A stretch of 64,000 bases of DNA from Gracilaria vermiculophylla (lineage: Eukaryota; Rhodophyta; Florideophyceae; Gracilariales; Gracilariaceae). A program made the translations under genes and the position numbers. The stretch's first letter is position 1, and each line of letters opens with the position of its first letter. The DNA lies in contig JAHNZQ020000005.1 of the NCBI GenBank assembly GCA_019155205.2, positions 138,107 to 202,106 of the forward strand, read 5' to 3'. Positions 53,894 through 62,760 of the stretch are shown here, in pieces. The notes beneath the pieces are model-generated. The model saw nothing but the letters and a program-made list of their open reading frames with translations, did not search any database and was not told where the DNA came from.

Positions 53894-54658
53894 TTGGCCA
53901 ATCAAGGTTCCAATCCTGCTTTTGACGATAAGATACAAAACCTCCAGAATCAAATCAATTCTCTAGCGGAGCAAGTCGAAAGACTTCAACAAAAAATAAT
54001 TCAATTAGAATCTAAGCTAATGACGGCACTTCGTTTCGGAGAGAATCCAAAATATGCTCTCAGCAAGCCTTCATAGCCCCTAGAATCATCGAAAACTATT
54101 CAACAGGGGGGATTTTATAACCTGGAAGGAGAAAAGGCGCCTTATTTGCAAGAGAATGATAGTAAAATTAATTCGAATCTTCACCAAGGTGAAGAACCAA
54201 GGCATCAAATATCAAAAACTGTCTCAGAGGACAAAATAACGCCTGTCCAGCCACTTTCAAATAGTCAGCAGTATAATATACCCTCAAAGAAACAAAATAG
54301 ACGATGGACTGTAAAAATGGCGATTGGAGAGGAACTTTATTTTTATCCATATCCATTTCCCTTTCCAGTTGATTTTCTTGTTTGGAAGAACAAATATGAT
54401 TTGTTAATGAAGCTTCAATTAATCGAAAGTTTGAGTACGGTTAGCTTAGAGAAAAACTTTCCGTTGAAAAATTTTTTGAATCAATTTTCTGTTTCGAATA
54501 AAGATTTAACAAAAATAAAAAAACAGTTGATTGATTTATTTTCTGAATTGATTGAAGATAGAATTCGTCTAGATAATGGTTCGGATATTGATATCAAAAA
54601 TTGTATGCCCGTAATGCTTTCAAAAAATAAATATATTTATTTTTGGGAGAAAATTTAG
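53894..54658 (+). pseudogene. Coiled-coil plus rep-family C-terminal module, copy D, one TAG inside
   Basis: A single frame runs from TTG 53894 to TAG 54656-54658 with one in-frame TAG at 54074-54076. The first part is a coiled coil (NLQNQINSLAEQVERLQQKI). After the stop come a polar linker and the module WTVKMAIGEELYFYPYPFPF ... FPLKNFLNQF shared with the rep-like family. The second part alone (ATG 54146, 170 codons) is intact and might be expressed. Confidence 0.6.
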
Positions 54659-54920
54659 GGTCAATTTAGGTGTTTAAATTGTCGTAAAATATCACTGACC
54701 TTGAATTCCGTTTTAGATCTATATTAAAGAGATTTTGATACTTTTTGTACGATTTTATGGTCAAAACGGTCAAAATTTTGTAAATTCTATCATTACTACT
54801 CGTAGCGTTCAAAAAAACTATAGGGTAAAAAAATGTTCTCTGCACAAAAGTAAAAATTTCATTGAAATTATTAAAATAAAAATTATAATTTATAAAAAAC
54901 CGTAAAGCTATATTAAATTT

Positions 54921-55271
54921 TTAAATTTCTTTAAATTCTTTTCCATCATGATAGTGTCGAATCAACTTACAAATCAATAGCTTGTAAACTGAATTGGTTC
55001 CGCTATCAAAAGGTGAAAAATAAATTTGAGATAATTTATAATTTGTTCCAAGAGATTGATTGACCGACTCCAATCCGGAAAGGACTTGTTCCAAAACTTC
55101 TTCTTTTGAAGTTCGGATTCTGCTTTTATCAATGTTAGGAAAATCCCATTCGATTACTTCAATATTATTGTCACTGTTGTTTTTATCATCAAAAGCCACA
55201 CCTAAAATATTATCTTGAGAACCTGTTATTCGAGTAATTCGGTATATATTATCTTTTTTAAAAAATCCCAT
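54921..55271 (-). CDS. Immunity-like small protein, partner of the upstream toxin-like gene
   Basis: 116 residues from ATG 55271 (MGFFKKDNIYRITRITGSQD). The frame is open to an ATG at 55319, which would overlap the upstream gene by 19 bp. Acidic and aromatic, with IEVIEWDFPNIDKSRI and YKLSQIYFSPFDSGTNSVYK. From size, composition and position just after a toxin-domain-like gene, I infer an immunity protein. No exact family is named. Confidence 0.5.
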   Translation of the reverse strand: MGFFKKDNIYRITRITGSQDNILGVAFDDKNNSDNNIEVIEWDFPNIDKSRIRTSKEEVLEQVLSGLESVNQSLGTNYKLSQIYFSPFDSGTNSVYKLLICKLIRHYHDGKEFKEI

Positions 55272-55300
55272 TTTGTTGAGTTTAAATTTAATAAATATTG

Positions 55301-55777
55301 TTAAAATTGATTTTCCCATGGCGCACCATCGAAACGAGTTTGAGCACGATTATGTGCTTCATTGTAGCCCGAGCCATATTTTAATTCGTGATGTCGTTCC
55401 GCGCATTCATGCTTTATCCAAGTAACATCATCTTGAGTGTGAGTTCCATTTTCGAGACGCTTCCAAGCTAAAGCTTGTTGAAGATTCGGATCAAATTGTT
55501 TACGTTCAATTTGATCAGGACCATACCGGTCAAGATCATGCTCATTATAAAAAACGTGGTCTTTTACGTTTTTAATGTTCTCTGCTTTGAAACCTAGATT
55601 TTGGGCAATATCACAGATGTCCGTATCGGACTCTCTAATCGACTCATAAATTTGATCAGCTAACTTGTCACCTAATTCATAAGGACCTTCATGATAAGGG
55701 TTTTTTAAAATATAAATCTGATCACCGACTTGTACATCAATTCTTTTTTTGCTGCTTTGACGATCTAATTCTCGCAT
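55301..55777 (-). CDS. Polymorphic-toxin C-terminal-domain-like protein
   Basis: 158 residues from ATG 55777; the frame stays open about 24 codons further upstream with no ATG, as if cut from a longer protein. The C-terminal third has FDPNLQQALAWKRLENGTH, DDVTWIKHECAERHH (123-130) and YGSGYNEAHNRAQ. A His/Glu-rich block of this form occurs at the C-termini of bacterial RHS- and LXG-type polymorphic toxins. No secretion signal or delivery domain is seen. The catalytic activity is not inferred. The call is by pattern only. Confidence 0.5.
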   Translation of the reverse strand: MRELDRQSSKKRIDVQVGDQIYILKNPYHEGPYELGDKLADQIYESIRESDTDICDIAQNLGFKAENIKNVKDHVFYNEHDLDRYGPDQIERKQFDPNLQQALAWKRLENGTHTQDDVTWIKHECAERHHELKYGSGYNEAHNRAQTRFDGAPWENQF

Positions 55778-55920
55778 TATTTCTTTATAGTCCCATGAAC
55801 CAGATGATGGATATTTTTTCTCAGAACCAGCGTTCTGTGTCTAGTTAGGGTACCCTTGTAGGTTTAGTTCAAAACTTACCAAAATTACAACAATTTTATT
55901 TAAACATAAGGAAAAAATTT

Positions 55921-57420
55921 ATGAATCAGGTCACTCATCACGATTTTGGATTGTTTCAAACTGAGCTACTCTCAGTTGATTTTATTAGTTTCAACATTAA
56001 TCGAATTACTTCTCATCAAATAAACCGCTTAGCTTCTTATTTACAAAGTTTAGGATTTAATTCTTATCAAAAACAATTAGATTCCAATCAATCTAGACAA
56101 GATATAAACAATAATAATAGTCCTTACAATCCATTCGAAGTTTATTTTATTTTGAAAATTCCTTATCAAAAAGAAATTATACAACTTCAATTTCCTGGAG
56201 TTAGCGGAAAACAATTTTATAAACTTATTAAACAAAGGGCTATTCAATGGAAAAAATTTACAAATCAAGTTTTTTCTAGATTAGACATAGTTTATCAACG
56301 TATTTCTAAATCTGATGATTCAATTTCTACTATAGATTTTATTAATTCTTGTTACATACAGTTTCAAAAGTTACATTTTTCTAAAAACCTTCTTTCTGAA
56401 CGAAACCAAAAAGGCTTGATTCTTAAAATAGGTAATCGACGAAGTTCTAGACATTATAGAATTTATACAAATCAAAAGAATAATCTCTTAAGATTTGAAT
56501 CTGAGATGAAAGGTGATCTTATTAAGGATTTCCAAGATTTATTAATCACATCTTCCTTTGAACAATACCCATTTGAAAGTAAGATAGCTTATCAGTTTTT
56601 TAAATATTCTTTTGAATTATTTAGTTCCTTAAATCAGTCTTCTCATATTGATTGGCTAGCCAATAGAATACGACCCTATCAATATAGAAACCCATCTTCT
56701 TTGGAATTAGCTATTCATTCTGACTATCTTAATCAAATGGATTACAAGCTATTGAAAGAAAAACAACATTTAATTACTCTTTTACGCTTATTAGCTTATG
56801 TTAAGAAATTAAAATACACGAACAAACGTTTAACATCCGAATTTAGACGATACAGATTTCCACTTCGTGACTTTTTAAACTATAACAATCTAACTCCTAA
56901 TTATTACCAAGTTAAGAAACTTAAAACCTTTTTTGATTTGCTAAAAACTAATTTTGTTATTGAGTCCTTTTCGAATAAGTATTATCGGATGCTTGTTACC
57001 GTTCCTGAAGTATCCGTTTACAAGTCAGAACAAAATATTTTAATGGTTGAGATTTGGATTGCAGAAGAATTATTTCATTACTTACATCCATTTTTATTCT
57101 CTGATATTTTTCAACAAAAGATAACTAAACATCAATTTCAAGTATTATTTGAAATTATTAAAACTTATAGCTCTATCCATATTAGAAAAGAATTTAATAT
57201 TAAACAATTCTTGCATAATTATCCATCTGTTTTAAGTAATCAACACAAAAGACAGATACAACAATATTTTATCCAATATCTAAAAGTATTACAACAAGAA
57301 GGAAAGCTACAGGATAAAGTTTTAGATCTTTCATCTAATAAATTTTTAACGATTAAAAATTTAAATTCATCTTATTTACAAATAGCTGTTTTTGAAAATA
57401 TTAATGTCCAATTTTTATAA
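55921..57420 (+). CDS. Intact plasmid-type protein, putative Rep_trans-like replication initiator
   Basis: 499 residues, relative of the ~480-residue ORFs of diatom plasmids and plastids. N-terminal VDFISFNINRITSHQINRLA and the FPGVSGKQFYKLIKQRAIQW block precede LDIVYQRISKS, then GLILKIGNRRSSRHYRIYTN and LLRFESEMKGDL. G-x-R-x-S ... R-I-Y ... RFE-x-E-x-K is the pattern of Rep_trans rolling-circle initiators. Then IDWLANRIRPYQYRNP and a helical C-terminal module (WIAEELFHYLHPFLF; RKEFNIKQFLHNYP). The start has AAGGAAAAAATT before ATG. Family function is inferred, not proven. Confidence 0.65.
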   Translation: MNQVTHHDFGLFQTELLSVDFISFNINRITSHQINRLASYLQSLGFNSYQKQLDSNQSRQDINNNNSPYNPFEVYFILKIPYQKEIIQLQFPGVSGKQFYKLIKQRAIQWKKFTNQVFSRLDIVYQRISKSDDSISTIDFINSCYIQFQKLHFSKNLLSERNQKGLILKIGNRRSSRHYRIYTNQKNNLLRFESEMKGDLIKDFQDLLITSSFEQYPFESKIAYQFFKYSFELFSSLNQSSHIDWLANRIRPYQYRNPSSLELAIHSDYLNQMDYKLLKEKQHLITLLRLLAYVKKLKYTNKRLTSEFRRYRFPLRDFLNYNNLTPNYYQVKKLKTFFDLLKTNFVIESFSNKYYRMLVTVPEVSVYKSEQNILMVEIWIAEELFHYLHPFLFSDIFQQKITKHQFQVLFEIIKTYSSIHIRKEFNIKQFLHNYPSVLSNQHKRQIQQYFIQYLKVLQQEGKLQDKVLDLSSNKFLTIKNLNSSYLQIAVFENINVQFL

Positions 57421-57457
57421 AATTAATAAATTAATTTTTAATTTGTAGTTTTAATCG

Positions 57458-57478
57458 ATATGTGGTTAGACCACATAT
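57458..57478. repeat. Hairpin ATATGTGGT-TAG-ACCACATAT after the rep-like gene
   Basis: 9-bp inverted repeat with a TAG centre, 37 bp after the stop at 57420. The reverse complement of its 17-bp core recurs at 62766-62782, after rep-like copy F. Confidence 0.65.
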
Positions 57479-57546
57479 AAAAAACAGTTTTTTAATCGTA
57501 CATTTTTTAATAACCCTTATATTTCGGGGCATTTACAAATTGGACC

Positions 57547-57586
57547 TTGTTAAAAAACTCTTTTTTCCGGGAGAGTTTTTTAACAA
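57547..57586 (+). terminator. Hairpin before the intact tyrosine recombinase
   Basis: Perfect 15-bp inverted repeat (TTGTTAAAAAACTCT and complement) with a 10-nt loop. Probably ends rep-like gene transcripts upstream of 57639. Confidence 0.6.
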
Positions 57587-57638
57587 AGTCTAAATCACAA
57601 ATAAACACACATTTACCAGTCAACATAAAAAATTTCAT

Positions 57639-58532
57639 ATGGAAAATAAATTACAAAAAAAAGAAACTAATCAATTAATTACAAAATTCGAAATCGAATA
57701 TAAGTTAGATATTTTAGTAGAAGGACAAACGGATAATTCGAAACAACTTAAAACTATTCGAAATGATTTGCAGAAAGGGTTTATCGGATTAGCATTACGA
57801 AATGAAGAGCTTTTAAAGTCAAATCATCAACTGAAACAGCAATTAGACCAAGTTCTTAAGGAATTAACTCTAATCAAACAAGAACGTGAAGGAAAGGCAG
57901 CTCGAAAGGAAGCTCGGGCGAGACGCAAAGGTTTACCCAAACGTGACCCAATGACTGCGGAAATTTATAAGAAATTGATTCAAACTGCAGAAGGTCCTGC
58001 TTATATCAACGTTCGATTAAGAATCGCTCTTTGTTTGCTTCCAATAACTGGAATCAGAATCAACGAATTACTGCCTTTGAAAGTCTATCAACTTCAAACG
58101 TTAGTTGAAGAAGGCTGGATTGCCATCGACCGATCGAAACGCGGACCTGCTAGCCATAAAGCTTTCCTAACCAAAGAAGGCAAAAAATTGGTCAAAGACC
58201 GTCAAAAGGATTTCCAATTTCTTTTCTTAATGAAAGAACCTGATTCTTACGTTTTTACTGATCAATCTAATCATTCTAAAGTATTAACACGTGAAACTAT
58301 TACAAAAGCTGTAAATCTACTTACACGTAAGGTTTCTGAAGAGATTCTTAACAAACCCAATATTACTAGTCATAGTTTTCGAATTGGATACATTACACAG
58401 TTATGGAAAGATTGCAAAGATATTGAATTTGTCAAACAAACCATCGGTCACCGAAATTTAGATACTACTTCTGCTTACGTCAAGAAATTACCTGATCAAG
58501 AAAGACAGAACCGGATTAATCAATTGGAATAG
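57639..58532 (+). CDS. tyrC: Tyrosine recombinase, intact copy (TyrC-like)
   Basis: 297 residues. N-terminal coiled coil (ELLKSNHQLKQQLDQVLKEL, about 50-80), a basic linker (RKEARARRKGLPKRDP), then the catalytic domain. Active-site residues visible: Arg140 (ITGIRINELL), Lys174 as a likely beta-hairpin lysine, His245 and Arg248 (HSFRIGY), His271 (GHRNLDTTSAY) and nucleophile Tyr280. All are in place. The family is known from pennate-diatom plastids; the symbol follows that use. A decayed copy lies at 48056. Its DNA target is unknown. Confidence 0.85.
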   Translation: MENKLQKKETNQLITKFEIEYKLDILVEGQTDNSKQLKTIRNDLQKGFIGLALRNEELLKSNHQLKQQLDQVLKELTLIKQEREGKAARKEARARRKGLPKRDPMTAEIYKKLIQTAEGPAYINVRLRIALCLLPITGIRINELLPLKVYQLQTLVEEGWIAIDRSKRGPASHKAFLTKEGKKLVKDRQKDFQFLFLMKEPDSYVFTDQSNHSKVLTRETITKAVNLLTRKVSEEILNKPNITSHSFRIGYITQLWKDCKDIEFVKQTIGHRNLDTTSAYVKKLPDQERQNRINQLE

Positions 58533-58590
58533 AAAAATATATAAAACTTTAAAATTGTAATTATGTTAAAATCTGTAATCCGTTTAATAC

Positions 58591-59055
58591 TTATGGGTTT
58601 CAAATCCATTCCCATTTGTTTCATTTGAAGATATTAATTTTAATTCACAATCACAAAAAATCGTAACTATCCGCGGAGGAGCAAAAGGATATCGAAGTAG
58701 AAAACCAAAAAATTTTGATGCTAATTTTCATTATATTCTTCAAAAAGGTTTTCCTGACTGGGAAAGACGAATAGAATACGAACAAAAACAACGAAAGCTT
58801 TATGAATCGGCACAAAATAAATTTAAAATGAGTCCTCTAGGAATCTCTTCTCCAGAAAAACTTCTCTCGACAGAAGAAAAAGATGCAATTGCGTATTTCC
58901 AGGGGACCGTATTTTACGCATATTGTCAAAAACTAGAAGAAAGACCTAATGTATTTGACACCCGTGAGACATTTCTTTTAAAAATGCATAATCCAAAAAT
59001 GAGAGAGAATTTCTTAAATGGTTTAAATAGACTTTCTGAAAAAAATTTAGAATAA
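58591..59055 (+). CDS. Unrecognised ORF without ATG at its conserved-looking start
   Basis: The frame is open from 58591 to TAA 59053-59055; the first ATG is only at 58828 (75 codons). Upstream of it the reading is protein-like: IVTIRGGAKGYRSRKPKNFD, ILQKGFPDWERRIEYEQKQR. Another frame begins ATG 58563 (MLKSVIRLILMGFKSIPICF) and stops at 58629, resembling a signal-like start, so one frameshift may have split the gene. No family recognised. Confidence 0.4.
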   Translation, partial: LWVSNPFPFVSFEDINFNSQSQKIVTIRGGAKGYRSRKPKNFDANFHYILQKGFPDWERRIEYEQKQRKLYESAQNKFKMSPLGISSPEKLLSTEEKDAIAYFQGTVFYAYCQKLEERPNVFDTRETFLLKMHNPKMRENFLNGLNRLSEKNLE

Positions 59056-59092
59056 TTAATTTCTAAATTTTTTCAGAAAGTTAAAGATTTTT

Positions 59093-59467
59093 TCATTCAT
59101 TGTCTAACTCGTCTACTTCAATGAATCTGGCATCTTCGGATATTTCTAATCTATCGAACATGTCAGGTTCAATGAATGATGCAAAATGATGCAATTTCAA
59201 CCAATATCCATTGTCATCTTTTGCATAAGCTTGAATTGCCTCTTCAATAACCTCCATCGTTAATTTACGAACCAGAATCATAGGCTCACCAGGGGGTAAA
59301 AAGTTACTATTTTCTTGATTCAACAAAGATAGAATATTTTGATAAGTCCCTACTATTACTGTATAACTGCGGCCATTTTCTAAATCTACAAAAACGTCAA
59401 CATTATCATTATAAATATCTTCAATATCTTTCAGCGGAATTGGAAAACTAATTTTTTTTACTCTCAT
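59093..59467 (-). CDS. Immunity-like protein, paralogue 1
   Basis: 124 residues: MRVKKISFPIPLKDIEDIYN, VFVDLENGRSYTVIVGTYQN, PPGEPMILVRKLTMEVIEEA and IQAYAKDDNGYWLKLHHFAS. Very similar to the plus-strand gene 123 bp away. Acidic C-terminus (EVDELDNE). Such small acidic proteins accompany toxin genes in bacteria. I infer an immunity-protein family but do not name it. Intact, with a normal ATG. Confidence 0.5.
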   Translation of the reverse strand: MRVKKISFPIPLKDIEDIYNDNVDVFVDLENGRSYTVIVGTYQNILSLLNQENSNFLPPGEPMILVRKLTMEVIEEAIQAYAKDDNGYWLKLHHFASFIEPDMFDRLEISEDARFIEVDELDNE

Positions 59468-59590
59468 AAATTTATTAAGATTAATATTAAAATTTTTTTA
59501 CTAGTATAGATCTTTAAGGATAAGAACAAGAAGTGATTGATAATTTAACACAAAACTATAAATAATCCAATTTAATTCAAAAAAACTATT

Positions 59591-60013
59591 ATGAGAGTCG
59601 AAAGCATTAATTTCTTAGGTCCTATTGAAGATATCGATGATATTTTTGATTCTAATATGGATGTGTCCGTCAATTTAGAAAATGGTCGAAATTACGTAGT
59701 CGTTGTAGGGACTCCGAAAAATTTATTGAGATTAATGGAGAACGAAAAAAGTGATTTTCTATCTCCCGGAGATCCAATTGTAATCGTTAAAAAAATGACT
59801 AAGGAGGTTGTTGAAGAGGCAATTAAAGCTTATGCAGAGGATGATGCATATTGTTTAAAGTTTTATTCTGCTGAGTTAGATACTAAGACATTAGACGTAT
59901 TAAAAAATCGTTCTATTGCGAGAGATAAACTTTTAGATGATCTTCTTGAAAAGGGTGAATCAATTGATATTGAAAACTACGATCTTATAGATTTTAATAT
60001 CAATAATTTGTAA
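59591..60013 (+). CDS. Immunity-like protein, paralogue 2
   Basis: 140 residues: MRVESINFLGPIEDIDDIFD, VSVNLENGRNYVVVVGTPKN, SPGDPIVIVKKMTKEVVEEA and IKAYAEDDAYCLKFYSAELD. Clear paralogue of 59093-59467, with a longer C-terminal tail. The two are divergent with a shared 123-bp intergenic region, so they could be co-regulated. Confidence 0.5.
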   Translation: MRVESINFLGPIEDIDDIFDSNMDVSVNLENGRNYVVVVGTPKNLLRLMENEKSDFLSPGDPIVIVKKMTKEVVEEAIKAYAEDDAYCLKFYSAELDTKTLDVLKNRSIARDKLLDDLLEKGESIDIENYDLIDFNINNL

Positions 60014-60517
60014 GAAATCTTAGATTTCTTACAATATCCTTTTGTCAAACAAAATTATTTTATCTAAAGTTTTTAGTCCTTCATCTCCTAAAGCTATTTT
60101 TATATTATTTAATATTCAATAAATTCAATATTCTATTTTTTTTTGAATTATTTGTCTTAGAAACCACAAACGAATAAGGGGGAAAGGGATTCATTCTCAT
60201 AATATTTTATATTTATGTTTTAATAAGCCTATTAAAGATTTGATCACCAACTTGTATCTCAATACTGTTATTACTACTTTGCTTCTCTAATTTCTTGATA
60301 ACATCGATATAGTTGTATCAACCAATTGAATTTAATTTTAATTCTTTTTGTGGACATTTCACCTTAAAAAAGTGTCCGTTTTTTGATAATTTCAATTTTC
60401 AAAAATATTGAAAAACTATTGATATAGTAGTAAAAATTTGAGATAATCAGAACACATTTTTACGGCTTATAGACAAGATCAACTTTTGAAACACCTTTTT
60501 TAAATTTTCTTGAGCTA
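60014..60517. other. Spacer with no supportable gene
   Basis: AT-rich. A short minus-strand stretch around 60235-60310 (ATC-AAC-TTG region, ...SSNNSIEIQVGDQIF) resembles IDVQVGDQIYILK of the toxin-like protein at 55301 and may be a remnant of a second copy. No gene otherwise. Confidence 0.4.
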
Positions 60518-61672
60518 TCATTTAGTAAACTCTTTGAAATAAATCGATTTTGTTCGACTAATCAAATTAGTGTTCAATTGGGTTACAGTTTTTACTTTAT
60601 TGTTTTTTAGAACTAAAACAAATTGGTTTTCAATGAGTTTAAAATCGTGAGCTAAGACGAAAGTCTGGAGTAAATAAGATCTCACTCTTCGAAGATTTGA
60701 ATTTGAAATATCAAATTGATCTAAAAATTCTTCAACGTCAAATACTTTTTCAATATCTAGAACTGAAAATGTGAGTAAGAAGCTGAGTTGAGCTTGGAAT
60801 TGATATTTATTCTGATAGTTCAAAAAAGCCTTTGGAAAGGAGAATGGAAACTTATAAAAATAAAGGTCTTCCGCAATAGCTAGCTGTATATCCCAAGATT
60901 TTTTTTTAAATACTTTTAGATAAGGAAATATATTAACACTTTGGAAACAAGTATTGGAAATAGTGCTCAACATCGGAGGTAAAGTTTGCAAATATTTTAA
61001 AAACTTTCCTACTTTTTGAACCTGATAATGGGTTTTATTGACACCAATAAATTCTAAGAAATCAGTGAATTTAAATGAGATAATTAGCTATTCTTGATCA
61101 GTTAATCTATTATCAAGCTTATTGATTAGATAAGTTGTGACAAGTGAATTATTAGGAATTTGTAGAACTCGGATGTTTCGAAAATTCTCTACCATCCAAT
61201 CCGTATAACAATTCCACTGAATCTCAAATTTAGTCATTATCTATCAATAATAATGTTGAATTAGTTTAGATTCCAATCTTTCAAATTGACCTGTGAATAA
61301 AAAAAATTGAAATTTTTTGGCTGTTTCTAATTTCATTTCCAATTCAAACCTTATAAATTTCCCATTGGATTTTTTATAGATTCGGAAAAAATTCGGACTA
61401 GTCTTACGATGACCAATTCTTAAGGCTTGGGGCTTAAGGTCAACCACGAGAGGACGAAAAAATTGTCTCCGCAGCATCACTTAGAAATGCTTCAAAATCT
61501 TCACCTCGATCACTTTTTTTAAGTTTTCGGTCATAATACAAATCAATTCGGCCTAAATTTGTATTATCCAAATTCATACGTTTCCAATTCAGAGGGTTTT
61601 TTTTAATCATTTGATAAAATTTAGACGCATGCCCTCCCTCAAATTCTAGACGAGTCCTAATCAAATGACAAA
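60518..61672 (-). pseudogene. Broken rep-like gene, copy E (minus strand)
   Basis: Pieces in order on the minus strand: 61440-61664 (TRLEFEGGHASKFYQMIKKN, then PLNWKRMN, GRIDLYYDRKLKKSD), 61244-61480 (LRIGHRKTSPNFFRIYKKSN, then FIRFELEMKLETAKK), a degraded middle (61000-61240), and 60518-60991 with the C-terminal module (WDIQLAIAEDLYFYKFPFSF; VEEFLDQFDIS). The N-terminal ~100 residues are missing. It abuts plus-strand copy F head to head. Confidence 0.75.
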
Positions 61673-62640
61673 ATGGATAGTAAGAAATTTATTAATTCTT
61701 GCTTCCAACAATTTCAGGATGATCACCCACATAAAAATCTTGTTGTTGAAAAAAATAAAAAAGGTTTGCTTTTTAAAATCGGGAACCGTCGAAGTCCAAG
61801 GCATTATCGTCTTTATACAAAAGATAATGTCTTAAAATTTGAATTTGAAATGAAACGAGATTTTATTAAAGACTTACACAATTTATTACTAGAATATCGT
61901 TTCGAATAATTTGAAAAAACATTATCCTATACATTTTTTAAATATTCTTTTGAAATATTTCAATGCTCTCGGCAGCCTTCACATACTGATTGGTTAATGA
62001 GCAGGGTACGTCCTTATCAATATAAAAATAAATTATTAACAAAAAGAGCAATCATTCCTTCTCATGAGATAAGAAAGTTTGCCTTTCAGCAATTTCAACA
62101 AAAATTAGATTTAATTACTCTTTTACAGTTATTGGTTTACGTTCAAACTTTAGATTACCAGACTAAAAGCTTAACATATAGTTTTCGACAATTTAGATTT
62201 CCATTGCGCCATTTTATAGATCACACTAGTAAAAAGTCCAATCACTATCAATTAAGTATATTGAAAGAATTCTTTAACGTTTTAAAGCAAAATTTAGTTA
62301 TTGAATCTTTTACGGATGAGTATTATAAAATTATTGTTACCATTCCTGAATGTCATATCTACAAGTCAAAACAGAATATTTGGCTAGTTGATATTTGGAT
62401 TGCGGAAGAATTGTTCAGATTCTCAGTTCACCCAATGTGAGAAAAGAATTTAATATTCAAAAATTTTTACATTCTTATCCTTCAACTTTAAACATTGAAC
62501 GAAAAAAAACAATTAAGGCTTATTTTATAAAGTATATAAAAGCTTTACTTCTTCCATTCAATAAAATATGTAATATAAATGAATTGGATTCGACTCATTT
62601 ATCACAAGAAATTATTATTTTTGAAAAGATTGATGTTATT
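61673..62640 (+). pseudogene. Broken rep-like gene, copy F (plus strand)
   Basis: 61673-61909 encodes FINSCFQQFQDDHPHKNLVV, LLFKIGNRRSPRHYRLYTKD and LKFEFEMKRDF, then TAA. 61910-62440 continues (HTDWLMSRVRPYQYKNKLLT; FRFPLRHFIDHTSKKSNHYQ; WLVDIWIAEELFR). A frameshift near 62425 leads to 62437-62640 (RKEFNIQKFLHSYPSTLN; FEKIDVIFSSN). Closest to the intact gene at 55921. The N-terminal ~150 residues are missing at the junction with copy E. Confidence 0.8.
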
Positions 62641-62660
62641 TTTAGTTCGAACTACTTTTT

Positions 62661-62692
62661 TAAAAATGTGTCTTTCCAAAGACACATTTTTA
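62661..62692 (+). terminator. Hairpin after rep-like copy F
   Basis: Perfect 15-bp inverted repeat (TAAAAATGTGTCTTT and complement) around CC. Confidence 0.6.
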
Positions 62693-62760
62693 ACATGATA
62701 AAAATTATCATTGCTTGTAATAACAAGGTTTTAGTGATAGTTTGTCTTACAAGGCATTAA

